Assembly (NCBI GenBank): GCA_036509255.1
Contig: DATCFY010000066.1
Location: 1 to 17,862, forward strand
DNA: 17,862 nt
Reading direction: 5' to 3'
Source: RYN-230 sp036509255
Lineage (GTDB): Bacteria > Actinomycetota > Actinomycetes > Streptosporangiales > Streptosporangiaceae
In this document: in pieces, positions 1 to 7,615 of the stretch
Layout: every line of letters starts with the position of its first letter
Numbering within the stretch: the first letter of the stretch is position 1
Translations under genes and position numbers: made by a program
The notes under the pieces: generated by a model
Seen by the model: the letters and a program-made list of their open reading frames with translations, nothing else
Database searches by the model: none
What the model was told of the DNA's origin: nothing

Positions 1-141
1 GTCGGCGGCGACGTCCTGCTCGACCATAAGCAGCTGACCCAGGTGGACGAGGCCGAGCTGCGCGAGCAGGTCGAGCGGATCAACCGCCGGGTCCTGCGCG
101 AGATCGGCATCGACCCCACTCCCCAGTGGCCGGTCCGCTGA
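1..141 (+). CDS. 3' end of a gene, possibly a metal-dependent amidohydrolase
   Basis: Frame 1 is open from the first base to a TGA at 139-141, giving the last 46 residues of a protein cut by the window edge. Codon use is strongly GC3-biased, as in the neighbouring genes. The fragment starts VGGDVLLDHKQLTQVDEAEL and ends in PTPQWPVR. A 'V-x-G-x-x-x-x-x-x-x-L-T-x-V-D-E-x-x-L' pattern followed by a basic helix resembles the C-terminal end of TrzA/SsnA-like amidohydrolases, where the last strands rejoin the composite beta domain. No catalytic residue lies in the visible part, so the family call is tentative. The gene converges on the acetyltransferase gene with 19 bases between stop codons. Confidence 0.55.
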   Translation, partial: VGGDVLLDHKQLTQVDEAELREQVERINRRVLREIGIDPTPQWPVR

Positions 142-160
142 TCCCGCTGCGCCCGCTGGG

Positions 161-688
161 TCAGAGTTTCTGGTACATGACGTGCAGGCCGACGAACCCG
201 TGCTCGGGATGGTCGAAGGCCTCGGGGACAGTGCCGATGATGGCGAACCCGAGCGAGCGCCACAGATGCACGGCGGCCCGGTTGGCCTCGACCACGGCAT
301 TGAACTGGATGCCGCGGAAACCTTCGGCCCGCGACCAGCTGAGGACGTACTCGCCGAGCGCGCGGCCCACTCCCTGGCCCTGGCAGGCGGGGTCCACGAT
401 GAAGGACGCCGTGGCGATATGGGCCCCGCGTCCGGGCCGGTTGGCTCCCATCTTCGCGGAGCCGGTGACGGTACCGTCGCCGGTGACGGCGACGACGGTC
501 AGCCCGGGCGGTTCTTCCATCCACCAGGGGCGGGCCTCGTCGAGGGTCTGCCCGGCGGGAAAGGGATAGGTCTTCCCTTCGGCCATGATCGCCGCGTAAA
601 TGGGGTAGATGCGCGGCCAGTCGCGCTCCGTAGCTTTCCGGATAAGCACCCGCCCGAACCTACCCGTGCCGACGTTAGCGTGGTGCAT
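161..688 (-). CDS. GNAT family N-acetyltransferase
   Basis: A 175-residue single-domain protein with a GNAT fold, expected to transfer an acetyl group from acetyl-CoA to an amine. The N-terminal strand IRKATERDWPRI opens the fold. Motif A runs over residues 95-115 and holds the acetyl-CoA pyrophosphate-binding loop QGQGVG (103-108). Motif B is NRAAVHLWRSLGF (136-148). The wording around these motifs resembles the phosphinothricin acetyltransferase-like branch, but the substrate cannot be read from sequence. The start may be the ATG at 688 or a GTG 13 codons in (V14), just before the first conserved strand. The upstream side abuts a decayed insertion sequence whose left repeat begins about 12 bases away, so its original promoter may have been disturbed. 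Confidence 0.85.
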   Translation of the reverse strand: MHHANVGTGRFGRVLIRKATERDWPRIYPIYAAIMAEGKTYPFPAGQTLDEARPWWMEEPPGLTVVAVTGDGTVTGSAKMGANRPGRGAHIATASFIVDPACQGQGVGRALGEYVLSWSRAEGFRGIQFNAVVEANRAAVHLWRSLGFAIIGTVPEAFDHPEHGFVGLHVMYQKL

Positions 689-699
689 TTTGCCTCGCC

Positions 700-1089
700 G
701 GCGGGCTGTGTCGGAATGGTTTGAGCTGGCCGGGCGTGCTGCGGGGGGTGCCAGCTGGGCTGGCTGGGCGGGGGCCGGGCCTGGTGGTCAGGTAGCCAGG
801 GCGGCGAGGGTGGCCTGGGTGAGGTTCCCGCTGGTGATGGCTTTGCAGAGGTTGTGCACGGTGACGGTGAACCGCCATTCGGCGCTGGCTTTGGGTTTGC
901 CGCGGGTGGCCAGCTGCCGGATGCCCATGTTGTGCTTGATGTGCCCGTGGGGGGTTTCGGCGATGTGGCCGCGCCCGCGGTAGGCGGTGATGCCTTCGTC
1001 GGTGGCGCCATGGGAAAATCATCCCAAAACATCATCTACCAGCACAAACAACGCGCAGCCGGCACCACCCGATTCTGCAACAGCCCGCC
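700..1089. mobile_element. Decayed insertion sequence with imperfect terminal inverted repeats
   Basis: A block of about 390 bases between the acetyltransferase and ABC-F genes. Its left end, from 700, reads GGCGGGCTGTGTCGGAAT. The complement of its right end, read leftwards from 1089, is GGCGGGCTGTTGCAGAAT. These match at 15 of 18 positions. Between them is only the C-terminal part of a transposase gene on the minus strand. I see no clear target-site duplication, so the exact borders are uncertain. The element is too short to encode a full transposase and is read as an internally deleted, immobile remnant. Confidence 0.6.
788..1018 (-). pseudogene. C-terminal fragment of a DDE transposase (IS1182-like)
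   Basis: The minus-strand frame ending in TGA at 788-790 encodes about 76 residues. They include a segment YRGRGHIAETPHGHIKHNMG followed by RQLATRGKPKASAEWRFTVT and VHNLCKAI. The pattern Y-R-x-R-x-x-I-A-E-x-P-H-G-x-x-K-H-N-x-G-x-R ... EW ... HNLxKA is that of the C-terminal end of actinobacterial DDE transposases, in which the E belongs to the catalytic triad. An in-frame TGA lies at 1019-1021 directly upstream, and there is no start region or N-terminal catalytic domain, so the gene is truncated. The family name IS1182-like is from memory of similar proteins and is less certain than the transposase assignment. Confidence 0.7.
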
Positions 1090-1128
1090 CAGCGCACACT
1101 ATGCACCGCGCCGATGCTTGACCAGCGT

Positions 1129-3063
1129 TCAGGCGTCTTCGGCGGCTTCGAGCCACTGCTCCTCGAGCTGCGCCTTCTCGTCCTGGACGGAGCGGAGCTC
1201 GGCGCCGAGCTCGGTCAGCCGGACATAGTCGGTGGCGTGCGCGGCCAGGGCGGTGCTCAGCTCACCTTCCCGGCTGGTGAGCCGGTCGATCTGGCGCTCC
1301 AGCCGCTGCATCTCCTTGCGCGCGGCCCGCTGGGTGCCAGCGCCGCCCGGCTGGTCCGCCCCGGTGGCCTCGCCCGAAGCGGAAGCCCTGGCGCCCCCGG
1401 ATCCGGCGCCCCCGCTCCGGGCACCGGCACCACCCGGGCGGGCGCCGGCACCCGCACCCGCACGAGGGGGCGCCGAGCGGCGGCGCAGGTATTCGTCGAC
1501 CCCGCCCGGCAGGTACAAGAGGCTGCCGTCCCCGAGCAGGGCCACCACGTGGTCGGTGACCCGCTCCAGGAAGTAACGGTCGTGGCTGACCAGGACCAGG
1601 GATCCGGGCCATCCGTCCAGCAGGTCCTCGAGTTCGGTGAGCGTATCCACGTCCAGGTCGTTGGTGGGCTCGTCGAGGAACAGCACGTTCGGCTCGTCGA
1701 TCAGGATCCGGAGCAGCTGCAGGCGCCGCCGTTCCCCGCCGGACAGCTCCGCGGCGGGCGTCCACTGGGTGTCGCCGCGCAGGCCGAGCCGGTCCAGGAG
1801 CTGGCTCGCGGCCGCGGCGCCCTGGGCGGAGTCGAGCGTGCCGCGGACCTCGGTGACAGCTTCACGCGGGGTGAGCGCGGGATCCAGCCCGGCGTCACGC
1901 TGATGCAGGTAGCCGAGCCGGACCGTCTTGCCCCGAATGATCTCGCCGGCCACGCTGAGCCCGGGCTCGCCGTCCTCGCCAGGCCCGCCGTCCTCGCCAG
2001 GCCCGCCGTTCTCGCCAGGCCACGGTTCACCGGGCTTGCCGTCCTCGCCCACCCCGGCCAGCAGGTCCAGCAGCGTGCTCTTGCCGCTCCCGTTCGGCCC
2101 GATCAGCCCGACCCGCTCGCCCGGGCCGAGCTGCCAGGTCACGTCGCGCAGCAGCGTACGCGGCCCGCTGGCCCTGGAGACGACCGTCGCGGTGACGTCC
2201 TGCGCCTCGATCACGGTCTTGCCCAGCCGCGCGGTCGCCATCCGGACCAGTTCCACGTCGTCTCGCGCGGGCGGCTCACCCTCGATGAGCGCGTTGGCCG
2301 CGTCCACCCGGAACCGGGGCTTGCTGGTCCGGGCGGGTGGCCCGCGGCGCAGCCAGGCCAGTTCCTTGCGCAGCAGATTGCGCCGCCGCCGGTCGGTGGC
2401 CTCGGCGACCCGGGCCCGCTCCGCCCGGGCCAGCACGTAGGCGGAGTATCCGCCGTCGTAGGCGTGCACCTGCCCGTCCGCCAGTTCCCAGGTCCGGTTG
2501 CTCACCGCGTCCAGGAACCACCGGTCGTGGGTCACCGCGACCAAGGCCTCCGGCCGTCCGGCCAGGTGCTGGGCCAGCCAGTTGATAGCCTCGACGTCCA
2601 GGTGGTTGGTGGGCTCGTCGAGGAGCAGCAGGTCGTGCTCGCCGATCAGCACCGCGGCCAAGGCGACCCGCCGCGACTCGCCGCCCGACAGCCGGTCGGC
2701 GGCCCCGCCCAGGTCTATCCCGGGCAGCAGGGCGGCCAGCGCCGACCTGGTCCGCGGGTTCGCCGCCCAGGCGTGCTCAGGCAGGTCACCGACGACGTTC
2801 GAGGCCACGGTCCCGGTCAGCTCGGTGCGCTGGGCCAGCATCCCGATCCGCAGCCCCCGGGTGCGGGTGACCCGGCCGCTGTCCGGCGCCTCGGTCCCGG
2901 CCAGGACCGACAGCAGCGTGCTCTTGCCCGCGCCGTTGCGGCCGACGATGCCGATCCGGTCGCCGGCCGCGACACCGGCGGACACCCCGTCCAGCAGCGG
3001 CCGTTGCCCATACGCCTTGACCGCCCGCTCCAGGTTGACCAGGTTCACTGCGGGACTGCTCAT
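1129..3063 (-). CDS. ABC-F family ATPase (duplicated ATP-binding cassette, ribosome-associated type)
   Basis: A 644-residue soluble protein with two ATP-binding cassettes and no membrane segments. Cassette 1 has Walker A GRNGAGKST (41-49), signature LSGGES (125-130), Walker B LLLLDEPTNHLD (145-156) and switch His 179. Cassette 2 has Walker A GPNGSGKST (322-330), signature LSGGERRR (440-447), Walker B LFLDEPTNDLD (461-471) and switch His 494. The linker (about 212-290) is the ABC-F element that contacts tRNA in the ribosomal E site. Residues 530-577 are Gly/Ala/Arg-rich and 578-642 form a charged coiled coil like the C-terminal domain of Uup. Oddly, residues 339-368 carry a collagen-like Gly-X-Y insert. 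The ATG at 3063 overlaps the ispE stop by 4 nt (ATGA), which fixes the start; the frame upstream of it is the shadow of ispE. Likely role: translation factor or antibiotic protection; which one is unclear. Confidence 0.93.
   Translation of the reverse strand: MSSPAVNLVNLERAVKAYGQRPLLDGVSAGVAAGDRIGIVGRNGAGKSTLLSVLAGTEAPDSGRVTRTRGLRIGMLAQRTELTGTVASNVVGDLPEHAWAANPRTRSALAALLPGIDLGGAADRLSGGESRRVALAAVLIGEHDLLLLDEPTNHLDVEAINWLAQHLAGRPEALVAVTHDRWFLDAVSNRTWELADGQVHAYDGGYSAYVLARAERARVAEATDRRRRNLLRKELAWLRRGPPARTSKPRFRVDAANALIEGEPPARDDVELVRMATARLGKTVIEAQDVTATVVSRASGPRTLLRDVTWQLGPGERVGLIGPNGSGKSTLLDLLAGVGEDGKPGEPWPGENGGPGEDGGPGEDGEPGLSVAGEIIRGKTVRLGYLHQRDAGLDPALTPREAVTEVRGTLDSAQGAAAASQLLDRLGLRGDTQWTPAAELSGGERRRLQLLRILIDEPNVLFLDEPTNDLDVDTLTELEDLLDGWPGSLVLVSHDRYFLERVTDHVVALLGDGSLLYLPGGVDEYLRRRSAPPRAGAGAGARPGGAGARSGGAGSGGARASASGEATGADQPGGAGTQRAARKEMQRLERQIDRLTSREGELSTALAAHATDYVRLTELGAELRSVQDEKAQLEEQWLEAAEDA
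1963..2049 (-). repeat. Imperfect 18-bp in-frame repeat coding a collagen-like stretch
   Basis: Four copies of an 18-base unit (1963-1980, 1981-1998, 1999-2016, 2032-2049) lie inside the second cassette of the ABC-F gene. Copies 2 and 3 differ at one base. Eighteen bases keep the frame, and each unit encodes a hexapeptide such as GEDGGP or GENGGP. The translated stretch (about residues 339-368) has Gly at nearly every third position with Pro at many Y positions. Confidence 0.85.
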
Positions 3064-4013
3064 GCTCGGGCGCAGCCCCCGGTAGGCACGCTGACCACGG
3101 ATGCGCCCGGTGCGGGGCCGGTCACGGTGGCCACGGTCCGGCACACCCCCGCCCCGGCCAGCGCGACGGCCAGATCCCGCGCGTGCGCCCCGTCCCGGGC
3201 CAGGAACGCGCACGTGGGCCCGGAGCCGGACACGATGGCGCCCAGCGCGCCGTGTTCCCGGCCTGCGGCCAGCGCCTGGCGCAGCCTGGGCAGAAGTGAC
3301 ACCGCGGCGGGCTGCAGGTCGTTGCTCAGCAACGGGCCCAGTTCCGCGGGCTCACCCGAGCGCAGCGCGGCCATCAGGGCCGTGTCCAGCTGCGGCGGCC
3401 CCGGGGGATCAGCCGGCCCGGCCCGGCCCGCCCGGAGCCGGTCACAGGCCGCGTACACCGCGGGGGTGGACAGCTGCCCGTCCGCGAACGCCAGCACCCA
3501 GTGATACGTCCCGGCGGCCAGCGCCGGGGTGACCCGGTCGCCCCGGCCCAGGCCCACGGCCGTCCCGCCGAGCAGCGCGAACCCGACGTCGCTGCCCACC
3601 CTCGAGGCCACCTCGGCCAGTTCCTGATGGCTCAGCCCGGCGCCCCACAGCTCGTTGCAGGCGACCAGCGCCCCGGCCGCATCGGCGCTGCCGCCGGCCA
3701 GGCCGGCCGCGACCGGGATCCGCTTCTTGATCTCGATGGCCAGGCCGGGCGCGTCCCGCACCCCGGGCCCGACGGCGTCGACCAGCGCGGCGACCGCCCG
3801 GGCGGCGAGGTTGTCCGGGCCCAGCGGCACGCTGCGCGCGCCCTCCCCGGTGACCACCACGCTGTCGGTGTCCGCGGAGGTCACGGTGACCTCATCGAAC
3901 AGCGCCAGGGCATGGAACACCGTCACCAGGCCGTGGTAGCCGTCCGCACCGGGCGGGCCCACAGAGAGCTGGAGATTCACCTTCGCGGGCACCCGCGCAG
4001 TCACAGCGGTCAC
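3060..4013 (-). CDS. ispE: 4-diphosphocytidyl-2-C-methyl-D-erythritol kinase
   Basis: A 317-residue GHMP kinase that phosphorylates the 2-hydroxyl of CDP-methylerythritol with ATP, the fourth step of the methylerythritol phosphate route to isoprenoids, in the cytoplasm. The N-terminal PAKVNLQLSV carries the catalytic Lys (K11). The GHMP ATP-binding motif PVAAGLAGGSADAAGAL spans 100-116. GSDVGF (140-145) holds the catalytic Asp (D142). The C-terminal glycine motif VSGSGPTCAFL is at 261-271. Length and motif order are normal for the family. The GTG start at 4013 overlaps the rsmA stop as GTGA; other in-frame GTG codons at V4 and V8 are possible starts. Its own stop overlaps the ABC-F start, so translation of the three genes is probably coupled. 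Confidence 0.96.
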   Translation of the reverse strand: MTAVTARVPAKVNLQLSVGPPGADGYHGLVTVFHALALFDEVTVTSADTDSVVVTGEGARSVPLGPDNLAARAVAALVDAVGPGVRDAPGLAIEIKKRIPVAAGLAGGSADAAGALVACNELWGAGLSHQELAEVASRVGSDVGFALLGGTAVGLGRGDRVTPALAAGTYHWVLAFADGQLSTPAVYAACDRLRAGRAGPADPPGPPQLDTALMAALRSGEPAELGPLLSNDLQPAAVSLLPRLRQALAAGREHGALGAIVSGSGPTCAFLARDGAHARDLAVALAGAGVCRTVATVTGPAPGASVVSVPTGGCARA

Positions 4014-4870
4014 GATTCCCCGATCGTAGCTGCCTGGGCGATCCGGGCGAACTCGGCGACCCCGAGCGCCTCGCCGCGCGCGCCCGGGTCCACCTCGGCC
4101 GCGCGCAGGATCCGTTCCGCGCCCGCGGCCGACCCGGCCCAGGAGGCCAGGGCCGCGCGGAGCGTCTTGCGCCGCTGCGAGAACGCCGCGTCCACCACCG
4201 CGAACACGTCGGCGCGCGGCACATCGACCGGCGGAGGGTCCCGCCGGGTGAACGCGACCAGCCCGGAATCCACGTTGGGCACCGGCCAGAACACGCTGCG
4301 CGGCACCGGCCCGGCCCGGCGGGCGTCCGCGTACCAGGCGAGCTTGACCGACGGCACGCCGTAGACCCGGCTGCCCGGCGGCGCGGTCATCCGGTCGGCC
4401 ACCTCGGCCTGGACCATGACCAGGCCCCGTTGCAGCGTGGGCAGCTCGGCCAGCAGGTGCAGCACGACCGGCACCGCCACGTTGTACGGCAGGTTGGCGA
4501 CCAGCGCCGTGGGCGGGTCGCCCGGCAGTTCCCCGGCCCCGACCCGCAGGGCGTCGGCGGTGAGTACGGTCAGTCGTTGCGGAAAAGAAGGCGCATGAGC
4601 GGCGACGGTCACGGGAAGCGCGGCGGCCAGCGACGGGTCCACCTCGATCGCGGTCACCGCGCGCGCGGCCGGGAGCAGGCCCAGGGTCAGCGAGCCGAAC
4701 CCGGGACCGACCTCGAGCACGACGTCCTCAGGCTGGAGCGCGGCCAGGGACACGATGCGGCGGACGGTACCGGCGTCGGTGACGAAGTTCTGGCCGAGCC
4801 GCTTGGACGGCCGGACGTCCAGCCGCCGGGCGAGTTGCCGGATCTCACCCGGCGCGAGCAGCTCACTCAC
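4010..4870 (-). CDS. rsmA: 16S rRNA (adenine1518-N6/adenine1519-N6)-dimethyltransferase
   Basis: A 286-residue SAM-dependent enzyme (KsgA) that dimethylates two adjacent adenines in the 3' terminal hairpin of 16S rRNA during small-subunit assembly. PSKRLGQNF (21-29) is the conserved entry segment. VLEVGPGFGSLT (51-62) is SAM motif I, E76 follows strand 2, and NLPYN (126-130) is the catalytic motif IV for N6-adenine methylation. VFWPVPNVDSGLV (193-205) and FSQRRKTLR (230-238) are further family signatures. The frame is open further upstream, but that part is the shadow of tatD. The GTG at 4870 gives a GTGA overlap with the tatD stop and matches the usual distance to PSKRLGQNF. Loss of KsgA gives kasugamycin resistance in known bacteria. 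Confidence 0.96.
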   Translation of the reverse strand: MSELLAPGEIRQLARRLDVRPSKRLGQNFVTDAGTVRRIVSLAALQPEDVVLEVGPGFGSLTLGLLPAARAVTAIEVDPSLAAALPVTVAAHAPSFPQRLTVLTADALRVGAGELPGDPPTALVANLPYNVAVPVVLHLLAELPTLQRGLVMVQAEVADRMTAPPGSRVYGVPSVKLAWYADARRAGPVPRSVFWPVPNVDSGLVAFTRRDPPPVDVPRADVFAVVDAAFSQRRKTLRAALASWAGSAAGAERILRAAEVDPGARGEALGVAEFARIAQAATIGES

Positions 4871-5709
4871 CACGGGCCGAAGACCCGCTCGCCGGTCGCC
4901 TCGATGATCGCGCACAGTTCCGCGACGTCCAGCTGCTTGATCGCCGCGAGCGCGCGGAGGGTGTGGACCACCTGGACCGGGGAGTTGGACTTGCCCCGGT
5001 TGGGCATCGGGGTCAGGAACGGTGCGTCGGTCTCGACCAGCACGGCGTCCGCGGGGACCGCCGCGGCGGCGTCCCGCAGCGGCTGGGCGTTCTTGAACGT
5101 GAGGGTGCCGGCGAAGCTCAGCACGTAGCCCGCGGCCGCGCAGCGCTTGGCCATCGCGGCGTCCCCGGAGAAGCAGTGGAACACGACCCGGTCCGGCGGG
5201 CCCTCCTCGTCCAGGATGCGCAGCACGTCCTCGTGCGCGTCCCGGTCGTGGATCATCAGCGCCCTGCCGGCCTGCTTGGCGATCGCGATGTGCGCCCGGA
5301 ACCACTCCTGCTGCAGATCGTGCGGCGCATCGTCCCAGTAGTAGTCCAGCCCGGTCTCGCCGACCGCCCGCACCCGCGGCTCGCTGGCGAGTGCGGCGAT
5401 CTCCTCCAGTACCGCTTCCTTCTCCGCAACGGAACCGCTCACGCCCACCGTGTCGTTCGGATGGATCGCGACCGCGGCGTACACCGGGGGGTGGTCAGCG
5501 GCGCAGGCCACGGCCCAGTACGAGGAGGGCAGGTCGGTGCCCACGGTGATCACCCGGGTGATCCCGGCCGCGGCCGCCCGGGCCAGCACGTCCGGGACCG
5601 GGCCGGGCAGCAGGTTCAGGTGACTATGGCTGTCGAACGCGGTGGCCGGCAAGGGCTCCGGGTCCGGGGCGGGCGGGCGCCCGTACTGGTCAGCGTCTGG
5701 CGTGCTCAC
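4867..5709 (-). CDS. tatD: TatD family metal-dependent deoxyribonuclease
   Basis: A 280-residue TIM-barrel metallohydrolase of the TatD/YcfH type, linked in other bacteria to DNA repair and 3'-5' exonuclease activity. The metal-binding residues are all present: HSH at 28-30 in FDSHSHLN, E118 in GETGLDYY, H154 in IHDRDA, H178 in HCFSG, and D228 in ETDAPFL. HLN replaces the more common HLD after the first histidines. A 20-residue Pro-rich leader precedes the domain; the ATG at 5709 sits 12 bases after the metG stop, consistent with one transcript. In many Actinobacteria an rpf gene lies between tatD and rsmA; here the two genes overlap by 4 nt and no rpf is present. Confidence 0.95.
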   Translation of the reverse strand: MSTPDADQYGRPPAPDPEPLPATAFDSHSHLNLLPGPVPDVLARAAAAGITRVITVGTDLPSSYWAVACAADHPPVYAAVAIHPNDTVGVSGSVAEKEAVLEEIAALASEPRVRAVGETGLDYYWDDAPHDLQQEWFRAHIAIAKQAGRALMIHDRDAHEDVLRILDEEGPPDRVVFHCFSGDAAMAKRCAAAGYVLSFAGTLTFKNAQPLRDAAAAVPADAVLVETDAPFLTPMPNRGKSNSPVQVVHTLRALAAIKQLDVAELCAIIEATGERVFGPW

Positions 5710-5721
5710 TCCGGTGCCCGG

Positions 5722-7521
5722 TCAGCCGTTCTGCAGCCGGGCGAGTTCCTCGTCGACGATCGAGGGGTCCAGCTTAGTGAACAGCGGCACCGGCGTGCCC
5801 AGCGGGGTGCCGGGCGTGATCGGGCGCGATTCCCAGCGGGCGGCGTCGGCAGCGTAGTCCCCGGTGATCACCGGGTACGACGGGCCGCCGTCCTCGTCGA
5901 CCTCGTCGATCCGGGGCATCCCGGTCCATGTGCCCTCGCCGCCCAGCATCCGGTACACCTTGGACGAGGACTCGGGCAGGAACGGTGTGAGCATGGTCTT
6001 CGCGTCGTCCACCAGTTGCAGCACCACGTGCAGGATCGTGCGCATCCGCTCCGGGTCGGACTCGCGCAGCTTCCACGGGGCCTGGTCGGACATGTATTTG
6101 TTGGCGTCGCCCACGGCGCGCATGGCGTCGTTGACCCCGGCCTTGAACCGGGAGCGGTCCAGCGAGGCGCCGACCCGGGCGAAGGCCTGCTGCGACCGCT
6201 CCAGGATCTCCCGGTCGCCGTCGGTCAGCTTGCCGAGCTCCGGGATCGAGCCGATGTTCCGGGCCGCGAACGACACTGAGCGGTTGACCAGGTTCCCCCA
6301 GGTGGCGACCAGCTCGTCATTGTTGCGGCGGAGGAACTCGCTCCAGGTGAAGTCGGTGTCCTGGTTCTCCGGGCCGGCCACCGCCACGTAGTAGCGCAGC
6401 GCGTCCACGTCGTAGCGCGCCAGGAAGTCACGGACGTAGATCACGACGGACCGGGAGGAGGAGAACTTCCGGCCCTCCATCGTGAGGTACTCGCTGGAGA
6501 CCACCTCGGTCGGCACGTTCAGCGCGCCGAGAGCGCCAGGGCTGCCGTCCCTGCTGCCCTGGCCGTTGTAGCCGAACAGCATCGCGGGCCAGATCTCCGA
6601 GTGGAAGACGATGTTGTCCTTGCCCATGAAGTAGTAGGACTCGGCGTCGGGGGCCTGCCACCACGCCCGCCAGGCGTCCGGGTTGCCGGACCGGCGGGCC
6701 CACTCGATGGACGCGGACAGGTAGCCGATGACCGCGTCGAACCAGACGTAGATCCGCTTGTCGGTGCGGTCCCGCCAGCCCTCCAGCGGGACCGGGACCC
6801 CCCAGTCCAGGTCCCGGGTGATGGCCCGGGGGCGCAGCTCGTCCAGCAGGTTCAGCGAGAAGTTGAGCACGTTCGGCCGCCACTGGCCGGTCTTGCCCGT
6901 CAGCCACGTGCGGAGCACCTCGGTGAACGCGGGCAGGTCGAGGAAGTACTGCTCGGTCTCGACGAACTTGGGCGTCTCCCCGTTGATCTTGGAGCGCGGA
7001 TTGATCAGGTCGACCGGGTCGAGCTGGTTCCCGCAATTGTCGCACTGGTCACCGCGGGCGTGCTCGTACCCGCAGATGGGGCAGGTCCCCTCGATGTAGC
7101 GGTCCGGCAGGGTGCGCCCGGTGGACGGGGAGATCGCGCCCAGCGTGGTCTGCGGGAAGATGTAGCCGTTCTTGAGCAGGCCCAGGAAGATCTCCTGCAC
7201 GACCGCGTAGTGGTTACCGGTCGTCGTCCGGGTGAACAGGTCGTAGGACAGGCCCAGCGCGCGCAGGTCCTCCGCGATGATCCGGTTGTAGCGGTCGGCG
7301 AGCTGGCGGGTGGTCAGCCCCTCGGCGTCCGCGGCCACCTGGATCGGCGTGCCGTGCTCGTCGGTGCCGCTGACCATCAGCACCCGGTTCCCCGCCATCC
7401 GCTGGTACCGGCTGAACATGTCGGACGGCAGGCCGAAGCCGGAGACATGGCCGATGTGGCGGGGCCCGTTGGCGTACGGCCAGGCGGGTGCGGTCAGGAT
7501 GTGACGGGTCGTCGCGGACAT
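5722..7521 (-). CDS. metG: Methionyl-tRNA synthetase
   Basis: A 599-residue class I aminoacyl-tRNA synthetase that charges initiator and elongator tRNA-Met. The HIGH motif is at 22-25 in ANGPRHIGHVSG. SGTDEHGTPI (51-60) is the conserved connection to the methionine pocket. The CP domain has a zinc knuckle with Cys 147, 150, 160 and 163 (CPIC and CDNC). The KMSKS loop appears as KFSSS (352-356), a variant I believe is usual in actinobacterial MetG. The helical anticodon-binding domain follows from about 400. No C-terminal EMAP/Trbp111 tRNA-binding domain is present, and the last 60 residues are a short tail. The ATG at 7521 begins MSATTRHILTAPAWPYANG, a normal N-terminus. It is the first gene of the five-gene operon running to 1129. 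Confidence 0.97.
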   Translation of the reverse strand: MSATTRHILTAPAWPYANGPRHIGHVSGFGLPSDMFSRYQRMAGNRVLMVSGTDEHGTPIQVAADAEGLTTRQLADRYNRIIAEDLRALGLSYDLFTRTTTGNHYAVVQEIFLGLLKNGYIFPQTTLGAISPSTGRTLPDRYIEGTCPICGYEHARGDQCDNCGNQLDPVDLINPRSKINGETPKFVETEQYFLDLPAFTEVLRTWLTGKTGQWRPNVLNFSLNLLDELRPRAITRDLDWGVPVPLEGWRDRTDKRIYVWFDAVIGYLSASIEWARRSGNPDAWRAWWQAPDAESYYFMGKDNIVFHSEIWPAMLFGYNGQGSRDGSPGALGALNVPTEVVSSEYLTMEGRKFSSSRSVVIYVRDFLARYDVDALRYYVAVAGPENQDTDFTWSEFLRRNNDELVATWGNLVNRSVSFAARNIGSIPELGKLTDGDREILERSQQAFARVGASLDRSRFKAGVNDAMRAVGDANKYMSDQAPWKLRESDPERMRTILHVVLQLVDDAKTMLTPFLPESSSKVYRMLGGEGTWTGMPRIDEVDEDGGPSYPVITGDYAADAARWESRPITPGTPLGTPVPLFTKLDPSIVDEELARLQNG

Positions 7522-7559
7522 GGGTCCAGCCTAGGGGCAACCCCGGACAGCTCCCGAAC

Positions 7560-7588
7560 GGATTAGGCCGAAGGCATGGTTTGGCCAG
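7560..7588 (-). promoter_or_regulatory. Candidate promoter of the metG operon
   Basis: On the minus strand, TAATCC (7565 down to 7560) sits 17 bases after CTGGCC (7588 down to 7583). This is a weak match to a housekeeping -35/-10 pair. It would start transcription about 30 bases before the metG ATG. The 17-base motif AGGC(A/G)TGGTTTGGC is repeated side by side at 7572-7588 and 7589-7605, overlapping the -35 side. Little else in the 94-base gap between rsmI and metG looks like a promoter. Confidence 0.25.
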
Positions 7589-7615
7589 AGGCGTGGTTTG
7601 GCACTGAGATCCAGT

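Noticed and set aside
3064..3213. 50-residue N-terminal extension of the ABC-F protein
   Set aside because: It is the shadow of the ispE 3' end; the ATG at 3063 overlapping the ispE stop gives the normal ABC-F N-terminus.
1114..3504. Long plus-strand open frame of nearly 800 codons over the ABC-F and ispE genes
   Set aside because: It is antisense to two unmistakable genes, has no recognisable domain and arises because high-GC antisense frames rarely contain stops.
4871..5305. N-terminal extension of RsmA by about 145 residues
   Set aside because: It overlaps tatD in another frame, is Arg/Gly-rich and has no similarity to RsmA; the GTGA overlap at 4867-4870 gives the right length.
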